Positions 6,699 through 13,783 of a stretch of DNA of 23,030 bases are shown one piece after another (position 1 is the stretch's first letter; the number at the start of each line of letters is the position of its first letter). The translations under genes were made by a program, and so were the position numbers. The notes below the pieces were generated by a model. The model did not search any database and had not been told where the DNA came from. It saw nothing but the letters and a program-made list of their open reading frames with translations. Source of the DNA: a virus; IMG/VR virus record IMGVR_UViG_3300045016_000365, positions 1 through 23,030 of that record, one strand, 5' to 3'.

Positions 6699-9036
6699 CC
6701 GGGTGGAAATTCTGCTCAAGGCCAAGGATGAGCTGACCCGCAGTCTCAACCAGGCCACCGCGGAGTTGAAAAAAATGCGGGAGGCCACGGCCCAGGCCGG
6801 CAAAGTAGTGGAGGAGGCCGGGGCCGCCCATGAGTCCCTGGGATCGTCTCTGGCCAAAACTATCGGGGTTTATGCCCTGCTGACCGCCGCGGCCTATAAG
6901 GCCGGGCAGGCCATGGTATTCGGTTTCAAAGAGGCTATCAAGGCCAACGAAGAGTTTGAGATGCAGAGCATTAAGATCGGCGTGGGGCTGACTAACATGA
7001 CGGAGGGCCACGGCGGTCTGTGGAAAGACGTTTTTGAGGCCAACCGCCAGTATGCCGGGGAGATGTACGAGGCCATCCGCCGGGAGGATGAGAAAGCAGC
7101 TTCCTCCGCCCAGGACATGATGGGGGTCTATAACGCCCTGGTGCAGCAGGGTTATGCCGTGCGCCTGGATGAGGTGGCGGCCCTGCGAATCATTACTGAC
7201 AAAATCTGGATGGCCACCCAGGGACAAAATTTTCAGGTGCAACAGAACCAGGAGATCCGGGCCTTGATGCAGGGCCAGGCCGATGCTCATTCGGCCATTG
7301 CCATGGAATTGAAAACCCGCCTGGGGCCGGCCTGGGCCGAAATTGTTCAGGAACATAAAAAAGCCGGGGATCTGCTGAAATGGATGGCGGAGCTCTGGCC
7401 GGGAATTGAAGTGGCGTCAGAGCGCGTGAGCCAGACCCTCCAGGCGCAGACCACCACATTGCAGGGAAATTTAAAATATCTGGCCCAGGAGGGCATGAAG
7501 GGGGCGTATGACGATATCGTCGGCCTGGTCAAAAGCATCAATGACTATTTGCGAGAGCATGCCGAAGAGTTGGCCGTGAAGCTCCGGAATGCCTGGGCCG
7601 ATATCCGGGAGATCTTGGGCGGAATTTACGCGGCCCTGCAGGGTATCAATGATCTGCTGACGGTGATGCTGGCCCCCATGCGAGCCTTGGTGGAAGCGGC
7701 CAAGGAATTATCCCGGGCCCTGCAGATTGACGAGCAGAATTTCCAAATGCTTAGGGCATTTTTACGTGGCGACCTGGCCAAGGCCCAGGCCTCGGCCGCA
7801 GAGCGCTACCGTCTGGAGCACGGGGGGCGGGGATTGAGCCCCTTTATGGATGAGCGGGGCCGGATCCGGATCACTCCGGAAATCCTGGCTGGCCGTTATG
7901 CTGAGAATTTGCCGAAACTGACCATTCCGGGGTTGTCTTTGGAGCAGTTGCGGGAATCTCTGGGGTTGAAGACCAGGCAACCGCCGGGGCCGGAAAAGCC
8001 GGAGGGCGCCGGCGCCGGAGTGGATGTTGATAAAGAGTTGGAGGATGCCCGCCAGGAAACGGAAAAAGCCCGCCTGGAGGCGCTCAGGGCGGCAAATGAA
8101 GCCTTTCGGACCATCTGGGATGTGCAGCGGGAAATCAACAAATTTTATGAAGACATGCAGAAAATGGAGGCTGAAGCCGTGGCCAAATCCGCCCATTTGT
8201 GGCAGGAGGCTATGGAACAGGAAAAGCTCTCCTACCAGGAGCGCCTGAACGCCGCGGAGCAGTTCCGCCAGGCCCGCCTTCAGACAATTGAAAAGGAAAT
8301 TGAGGATTTACGCCGGCAATACCGGGGGCGCATCCCGGAGGCGGCCCTGGAAGCTTACCGCCGGGCCCAGACCGAGGCCATGGACAAGAAAATCTCCCAG
8401 GCGACTCAGCCCGCCGTGCTTGACTGGGAAGCCGCCTGGAAGAGGGCGGCGGAGAACGTCCAAGACGCCTTGGCGAACACCATTTACAATTTGGTCACCC
8501 AGACAAAGACTGCCGGGGACGTACTGAAAAATCTTCTTAATGGCATCCTTCAAATTATGAGCCAGATGGCGGCCCAGGCTGTAATGAACATGGTCAAGGG
8601 AGCTATGGCCGGAAAGAGTATGGGTGGCATGTTTGGCGGTAGTGGAGGGTCAATGGGCGGTTCCTTGTCTGGGCTTGGAAGCATGGGTTTTGATTTTTTG
8701 AATTGGATTGGCCTGGGAGAACTGGGTTGGGGCTTGGCCGGGTCTTCCGGGATTGGTGCCCTCTCTATTGCTGAAAACATGCTGGCCGTGGTGCCGTTCC
8801 AGCACGGCGGGATTGTTACCAAACCCACTCTGGCCATGATCGGTGAGGCCGGACCCGAAGCGGTGATCCCTCTGTCGAAGTCAGGAAGTAAGACAGATGC
8901 CGGTGTGACCCACCAATATAATATAACCATTAAGGCAATGGATGGGGCAGATGTACAGCGGGTGCTGGAAAAGCATGGCGACGTGCTTTTCCGGGTGGCT
9001 GAAAATAGAGCCAAGAATTACCGGCGGGTGCTGTGA
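6688..9036 (+). CDS. Tape measure protein
   Basis: 782 residues; sets tail length and sits inside the tube until DNA ejection. At about 0.15 nm per residue this predicts a tail near 117 nm. Residues 5-45 form a charged coiled coil (LLKAKDELTRSLNQATAELK). A hydrophobic segment lies near residues 53-78 (IGVYALLTAAAYKAGQAMV). Residues 440-570 are long charged helices with Lys/Glu/Arg patterns. The C-terminal part is rich in Gly, Met and Ser (residues 640-670). It ends with the hallmark HGGIVTKPTLAMIGEAGPEA near residue 705, followed by VIPL, which is shared by many tape measures. It starts inside the end of the GT frame and its stop overlaps the next start. No lytic domain was recognised. Moderate size for the family. 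Confidence 0.93.
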   Translation: MADNRVEILLKAKDELTRSLNQATAELKKMREATAQAGKVVEEAGAAHESLGSSLAKTIGVYALLTAAAYKAGQAMVFGFKEAIKANEEFEMQSIKIGVGLTNMTEGHGGLWKDVFEANRQYAGEMYEAIRREDEKAASSAQDMMGVYNALVQQGYAVRLDEVAALRIITDKIWMATQGQNFQVQQNQEIRALMQGQADAHSAIAMELKTRLGPAWAEIVQEHKKAGDLLKWMAELWPGIEVASERVSQTLQAQTTTLQGNLKYLAQEGMKGAYDDIVGLVKSINDYLREHAEELAVKLRNAWADIREILGGIYAALQGINDLLTVMLAPMRALVEAAKELSRALQIDEQNFQMLRAFLRGDLAKAQASAAERYRLEHGGRGLSPFMDERGRIRITPEILAGRYAENLPKLTIPGLSLEQLRESLGLKTRQPPGPEKPEGAGAGVDVDKELEDARQETEKARLEALRAANEAFRTIWDVQREINKFYEDMQKMEAEAVAKSAHLWQEAMEQEKLSYQERLNAAEQFRQARLQTIEKEIEDLRRQYRGRIPEAALEAYRRAQTEAMDKKISQATQPAVLDWEAAWKRAAENVQDALANTIYNLVTQTKTAGDVLKNLLNGILQIMSQMAAQAVMNMVKGAMAGKSMGGMFGGSGGSMGGSLSGLGSMGFDFLNWIGLGELGWGLAGSSGIGALSIAENMLAVVPFQHGGIVTKPTLAMIGEAGPEAVIPLSKSGSKTDAGVTHQYNITIKAMDGADVQRVLEKHGDVLFRVAENRAKNYRRVL

Positions 9037-9701
9037 TGAATGTCTTCCCTTGGGAACTGAACGTCAACTATGACCTGATTGAGGGATACGAATGGATCGT
9101 GGCTCAGGTGCTAGGTGCGTCTGGAAAAGAGTGGCGGGGCACTCCCTGGTCATTGCCACGGCGACGTTACACCTTGAGTTACTCCTATCTCTCGCCGGAT
9201 GACATGGAGAGCCTGGTTGGATTTTATCTGCAACAAAAGTCCCTGGCCTCTCCGTTTTTCTATGCGCCGATTCTGCGGCCGGGACAATCACACCAAATAG
9301 CCAATCAGTCTCTGGGAACGGGGGACGGCTCGGAAACGGATTTCCAGATCATCCGTTCCTGGGGTGGTTATTATGACGAGACCATACAATACTTGAATCC
9401 TTATCCGCCTTATTTTGGCTGGGGAGAAGGCGGTTGGGGTGAGGGGTTCTGGGGAGGCGGCGGCATCACCGGCTTTGCCGAGCCGCCATATGTCTATCTG
9501 GATGGCGTGCTGCAATACTCCGGGTATTCTATCGGCACCGATTCGGTCATTACGTTCGACGCGCCACCCGGAGTCGGGGTGGAAGTGACAGTGGATTTCA
9601 GCTTTTTTGTTCGGTGCCGGTTTGAGGAAGCCTTGGGTGGTCAACTGGTGTTTTATAATCTTTACAATTTCAAGGAAGTGTCACTGGTGGAAGTGAAATG
9701 A
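9036..9701 (+). CDS. Distal tail protein, DUF2460 (GTA-type)
   Basis: 221 residues from an ATG that overlaps the tape measure stop TGA by one base. DUF2460 proteins form the ring at the tail tip (distal tail protein) in siphophages and GTA. Supporting features are MNVFPWELNVNYDLIEGYEW at the start, the 'R-R-R-Y-T-L-S-Y' strand near residue 45, DDMESLVGFYLQQKSLASPF as the ring-contact helix and strand, and a C-terminal half with VDFSFFVRCRFEEAL. An unusual Gly/Trp-rich loop, FGWGEGGWGEGFWGGGG, lies in the middle. It is part of the set DUF2460-DUF2163-NlpC-J that always occurs together. The family call is good; the loop is specific to this phage or its relatives. Confidence 0.8.
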   Translation: MNVFPWELNVNYDLIEGYEWIVAQVLGASGKEWRGTPWSLPRRRYTLSYSYLSPDDMESLVGFYLQQKSLASPFFYAPILRPGQSHQIANQSLGTGDGSETDFQIIRSWGGYYDETIQYLNPYPPYFGWGEGGWGEGFWGGGGITGFAEPPYVYLDGVLQYSGYSIGTDSVITFDAPPGVGVEVTVDFSFFVRCRFEEALGGQLVFYNLYNFKEVSLVEVK

Positions 9702-10582
9702 TCAGTGTGGACGCTACAGTACAGACCCTCCTGGAGACCGCCGACGAGGTTCTGATGGCGGACCTCTACACTTTCACCCTGGTCAATGGCACGGTGCTGC
9801 GCTTTACCACCTCCGACAGAGACATAAGCTATGGCGACAACACCTTTTCCAGTTCCGGGCCGGTGATTAAACGGTCACATCTCAAGATCGCCCGGGGGCT
9901 GGAGGTGGATGATTTAAAATTGGAGATATCCCCTAAAGTTTACCCATATTCCTGCGACAGTTCAGGCGAGCAGGATAATATCGGTTCGCTGTCCTGGCCC
10001 CAGGCCATCAATGCCGGATTGCTGGCCGACGCCACGGTGCAACTTGACCTGGCCGTGTTCTCCTCCTGGGAGTCCGGGCCGGTGGGGATCGTGCCGCTGT
10101 TCATCGGCAACATCGGCAAGCTGGAGATGAAGTTCCAAAAGATTGAGGCGGAAGTTAAGTGCGTTTTACAAAAGCTCATTACGAAACTGCCCCGGCGCCT
10201 GGTGCAGCCGGGTTGCACCAATAAACTTTACGACAATGCCTGTGGTCTGGATCGTGTTGTCTGGCGGTTGTCCAGCGAGATTGAGGCTGGGAGCTCTTCT
10301 TCCTCTTTGATTATTAACTCCGGCATGGATGATAATTACTATACATTCGGGTATTTGGAGATTGTCACCGGCGCCAACGCTGGACAAAGCCGCCTGATCA
10401 AATCCCAGATTGGAAGCCTGGTGACAGTTCTGCCTCCATTGTTGTCTCTGCCGGCGGAAGGGGATGAAGTTTACTTATACCCCGGCTGCGATAAAAAGAA
10501 GGCGACTTGTGAGGATAAATTTGACAATCTCGCGAATTTCATTGGCTTCCCCTACGTGCCAGAGCCGGAGGTAATATTGTGA
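9698..10582 (+). CDS. Tail tip hub protein, DUF2163 / BR0599 (gpL-like)
   Basis: 294 residues, ATG overlapping the previous stop by 4 nt. DUF2163 N-terminal and BR0599 C-terminal domains belong to the tail tip hub, equivalent to lambda gpL and GTA gp13. The N-terminus VDATVQTLLETADEVLMADLYTF and strands FTTSDRDISYGDNTFSS match the family's beta-rich ring. The C-terminal domain holds four cysteines: Cys173 and Cys182 in VQPGCTNKLYDNACGLD and Cys264 and Cys271 in YPGCDKKKATCEDKFDN, with the family ending NLANFIGFPYVPEPEV. In lambda gpL and GTA the corresponding cysteines bind an iron-sulfur cluster; that this protein does so is inference. Coupled by GTGA to the NlpC/P60 gene. Confidence 0.85.
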   Translation: MISVDATVQTLLETADEVLMADLYTFTLVNGTVLRFTTSDRDISYGDNTFSSSGPVIKRSHLKIARGLEVDDLKLEISPKVYPYSCDSSGEQDNIGSLSWPQAINAGLLADATVQLDLAVFSSWESGPVGIVPLFIGNIGKLEMKFQKIEAEVKCVLQKLITKLPRRLVQPGCTNKLYDNACGLDRVVWRLSSEIEAGSSSSSLIINSGMDDNYYTFGYLEIVTGANAGQSRLIKSQIGSLVTVLPPLLSLPAEGDEVYLYPGCDKKKATCEDKFDNLANFIGFPYVPEPEVIL

Positions 10583-11031
10583 TTGAATCTTGGCGGGAAC
10601 TGGTGGTCAGGGAAGCAAAATCCTGGGTAGGCACGCCGTACCACCACCGGGGGCGGTCAAAGCGGGCGGGGGTGGATTGCTCCACGTTTGTTCTGGAAGT
10701 CTTTATCCAATGCGGGCTGGTAAGGCCGGATATTTCCCTGCCCCGTTATTCGCATCAATGGCACTTGAATCTTCGAGAGGAAAGATTGCTGGGGGTATTA
10801 AGGCGGTATGCGGATGAGGTTGGCGATCCTATGCCCGGCGATGTAGCGGCGTTTCGTTTCGCTCATGCCTTTGCTCACCCCGCTATAATAATGGACTGGC
10901 CGAGCATTATCCATGCTACGGTGCATGGGGTGGAGTGGGCTGATGGGAAAAGATTAACCTGGATTATCAGGCGTCAACCCAGACCGCCGGCCGAGACCAG
11001 GTTTTACCGTTATCGAGGAGGAGTGGTTTAA
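10579..11031 (+). CDS. NlpC/P60 tail tip peptidase (gpK / GTA gp14-like)
   Basis: 150 residues, GTG start overlapping the hub stop. The enzyme is a papain-like cysteine peptidase of the NlpC/P60 type that cuts peptidoglycan peptide bonds or helps the tail cross the cell wall. The motif GVDCSTFVLEVF gives Cys34 as nucleophile, FAHAFAHPAIIM gives His100, and SIIHATVHGVEW supplies a third polar residue (His112). The start REAKSWVGTPYHHRGRSKRAG is typical of the family. The location between hub and J-like genes marks it as a virion enzyme rather than the lytic endolysin. Its last codon overlaps the start of the next gene (TAATG), coupling the two. Family call is strong. Confidence 0.9.
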   Translation: MIESWRELVVREAKSWVGTPYHHRGRSKRAGVDCSTFVLEVFIQCGLVRPDISLPRYSHQWHLNLREERLLGVLRRYADEVGDPMPGDVAAFRFAHAFAHPAIIMDWPSIIHATVHGVEWADGKRLTWIIRRQPRPPAETRFYRYRGGVV

Positions 11032-13772
11032 TGCCTCCTCTGGCCGCGGCCGCTCCCTATTTGATGGCCATCGCCGCCATTATATCGATTGGTAGTTTTA
11101 TTTACCGGCTGGCGATGGGAGGCGGGGGCAAATCGCAATCGGCCCATGCCATGGAGCAAGCAGCGGCTGCCATGCGACTTACTGGGACACAGTATGGAGT
11201 TCCAGTGCCGCTCGCCTATGGAAAGTCTCGGTTGGGCTCTACGATGATATGGTATGGGGACTTCGCCGCCATTCCCCATACGCACACTCAGGTAACTCAA
11301 GGTGGTGGGGGTGGTGGGGGTAGCCTGGGCGGGGGCGGCGGCACCTATACTCAGAGCTATACGGATTACACTTATGCCGCCTCGTTTTTACTGGCTTTGT
11401 GTCAGGGGCCGATTTCTGCGGTGACCACCGGTACGGTGTGGATCGACAAGGGAAAGGCCACGGGGTACACCCTGTATCAGGGCACCTATCCACAATCAGC
11501 CTGGCCTCACTTAGTCTCTAACTATCCGGATCAGGCCCTGGGATATAACGGTGTGGTCTTGGTGCCATTGCAGGGGTTCGATCTGGGCCCGACCCCCTCT
11601 ATGCCCCTTATTAGTTTTGAAGTCGAAGCTCTAGCTTACGATGCGGCTTTAGAGCACGCTGCCGCCAGGGATGTCATAGAGGATATTCTAACCAACGTCA
11701 ATCACGGCGTCGGCTTGGCAGCGTCATATCTGGACAGCACCAGTTTTGACGACTACGAGACTTATTGCGAGGGGTTAGGGGTCCATGTGGACCCGGTTTA
11801 TACGGCCCAGGCTCCGGCTCGAGAGATTATCGATAAGCTCCTCTCCCTAACCAACAGTGATTGTGTGTGGTCAGGGAACAAGCTAAAGCTGCATCCCCTG
11901 GGGGATGAAACCCTGCTGGATGGCGAAACTGTTCTTTGGGAACCGGATTTGACCCCAAAATATGCGCTTACTGATGATGATTTTATTGTCAGCGACGCAG
12001 ATGACCCTCCAGTTACGGTGATTCGCCGGGCCGAAAACGATATTGCCAACCGGTTTGCCCTGTCCTATCGCAACCGAAACAATGATTACAATGAGGAAAC
12101 CATTGAAGTTGAGGATATCCTGAGCATCGATACTTACGGGCTGAAGCCGGGCGCCAATATCGACGCATCTGAAATCACCTTGCCCGAAATAGCAACTAAG
12201 GTGGCTCACCTAATTAAACAGCGACATTTGTACGTCCGAGCTCAGTATCAATTCACTCTTCCCTGGAAATACATGCTGCTGGAGCCAGTGGTGGATATGG
12301 TGACTCTGACTCACGCCCCATTAGGCCTCTCGGCTAAACTTGTGCGAATCCTGGAAAAGCAGGAGGAGGGGGATGGCCTCTGGTCGTTTGTTGCGGAAGA
12401 GGTTGTAACAGGTGCTGGACACTGCCCTGACTATCCGTATCCTGAATCTGAGCGACAAGATGTAGATACCAATGCTGACCCCGGGGATGTCACGGAGCCG
12501 GTATTTTTCATGCCGCCCGGTACTTTGACCTTGTATATGGCGGCGTCCGGCGGAGAGGACTGGGGAGGATGCGAGGTTTGGGCCTCTGAAACCGGCGAAA
12601 CTTACCGAAAAATTGGTGTCCTGAAAGGGAAAAGCCGTTACGGGACGCTTTCTGCTGAGTTGGCCGCCCCGTCCGAGAACCCGGATGTCGCCAATACCCT
12701 GTCGGTTGACCTGACAGTGAGCGGTGGCGCCCTGGCGGATGCCACTGAAGATGACGCCAGTTCTTTGCAGACTCTGTGCTATGTGGATGGCGAATATCTT
12801 GCGTTCGCCTATGCCTCATTGACCGATCCCTACGAATATGATTTGACCTACCTGGTGCGGGGAGTGTACGGCTCGGAAATGACCAGTCACGGAATTGGCA
12901 CAGATTTTGTTAGGGTGGATGAGGCGGTGTTTTCATACCCAGTAGAATCGAATATGGTGGGGAAGTCCTTCTATGTCAAGCTGTTGTCCTTTAATGTTTT
13001 TCAGGCGGCCCGGCAAAACCTGGACGATGTTGACCCGTATGAGGTTACCATAACCCCCACTGGGGTTAGTGTAGTGCGCCCGGTGGAGGGCCTGGTTATC
13101 ACCAACACCACCGGCAGCCCGGAGGATCATCTTGACTTGACCTGTACCTCGGTGGATGTGCTCAATGCCGATGGCCTGGTGGAAACTTTGGCTGATGTGA
13201 GTGTGACCATTGACCTTACCACTACTGGCGCCAACGGCATGGATACCGGCTCCCTGGCTGCTGATACCCTGTACTATATCTGGACTATCATGCACGGCCT
13301 CACCCGGGCTGCGGCTGGACTGGTCAGCCTGAGCAATTCCGCTCCCACCATGCCCGACGGCTACACTTATAAGAGGTTGGTGGGAGTTTGTTACACGGAT
13401 GCCTCGGCGGACCTCAAAGAGTTTACCCAAACCGGCAATGAGTGGTTCTATGGCAGCATGGAGGAGATTTCTACGGGCACCACCGCTCAGGCGTGGACGG
13501 ATCAGGATGCCTCGGCTTACCTGCCGCCGGAAGCCGGCTCAGGGTGGTTCATTATTTTGGTGGAAGCCGACGTGGACAACGTCACCATGAAGCTGCGCAA
13601 AAACGGCGCCGTGGGCACCGGCGGCCAGCTAAACGGTTTTGTGCTGGCGGGGACTGCGGGCAACGTGGTGGGCTGGTGCCTGGCAGATGCCAGTCAGTTG
13701 GTGGAACTTTACACTGACGAGGATGCCGTCGGTTGGACTCTGTATGTGGGCGGCTTCAAATTGAGTTTGTAG
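11031..13772 (+). CDS. Central tail fibre / tip attachment protein (J- and GTA gp15-like)
   Basis: 913 residues; ATG at 11031 with GAGGAGGAG (11015-11023) 7 nt upstream. Residues 1-30 contain a hydrophobic stretch (YLMAIAAIISIGSFIYRLAMG), a feature seen at the start of many tip proteins of this type. Next come the VPVPLAYGKSRLGSTMIW strand, a Gly-rich loop (GGGGGGGSLGGGGGTY, near residues 90-105), and the DVIEDILTNVNHGVGL and IIDKLLSLTNSDCVWSGNKL segments of the Phage-tail_3 type domain. Residues 723-913, beginning VSVTIDLTTTGANGMDTGS, are a separate module with Gly/Asn/Tyr patterns common in phage fibre ends and look like a receptor-binding domain. It follows the NlpC gene and precedes the tailspike gene, so it probably carries the host-contact function at the tip. 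Confidence 0.85.
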   Translation: MPPLAAAAPYLMAIAAIISIGSFIYRLAMGGGGKSQSAHAMEQAAAAMRLTGTQYGVPVPLAYGKSRLGSTMIWYGDFAAIPHTHTQVTQGGGGGGGSLGGGGGTYTQSYTDYTYAASFLLALCQGPISAVTTGTVWIDKGKATGYTLYQGTYPQSAWPHLVSNYPDQALGYNGVVLVPLQGFDLGPTPSMPLISFEVEALAYDAALEHAAARDVIEDILTNVNHGVGLAASYLDSTSFDDYETYCEGLGVHVDPVYTAQAPAREIIDKLLSLTNSDCVWSGNKLKLHPLGDETLLDGETVLWEPDLTPKYALTDDDFIVSDADDPPVTVIRRAENDIANRFALSYRNRNNDYNEETIEVEDILSIDTYGLKPGANIDASEITLPEIATKVAHLIKQRHLYVRAQYQFTLPWKYMLLEPVVDMVTLTHAPLGLSAKLVRILEKQEEGDGLWSFVAEEVVTGAGHCPDYPYPESERQDVDTNADPGDVTEPVFFMPPGTLTLYMAASGGEDWGGCEVWASETGETYRKIGVLKGKSRYGTLSAELAAPSENPDVANTLSVDLTVSGGALADATEDDASSLQTLCYVDGEYLAFAYASLTDPYEYDLTYLVRGVYGSEMTSHGIGTDFVRVDEAVFSYPVESNMVGKSFYVKLLSFNVFQAARQNLDDVDPYEVTITPTGVSVVRPVEGLVITNTTGSPEDHLDLTCTSVDVLNADGLVETLADVSVTIDLTTTGANGMDTGSLAADTLYYIWTIMHGLTRAAAGLVSLSNSAPTMPDGYTYKRLVGVCYTDASADLKEFTQTGNEWFYGSMEEISTGTTAQAWTDQDASAYLPPEAGSGWFIILVEADVDNVTMKLRKNGAVGTGGQLNGFVLAGTAGNVVGWCLADASQLVELYTDEDAVGWTLYVGGFKLSL

Positions 13773-13783
13773 GAGTGCAAAAA

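Noticed and set aside
6631-7356. A 241-codon frame on the minus strand across the tape measure start
   Set aside because: Antisense shadow of a well-supported gene.
10579-11031. NlpC/P60 gene as the endolysin
   Set aside because: It lies in the tail tip gene set with hub and J-like genes, where it is a virion protein in lambda and GTA.
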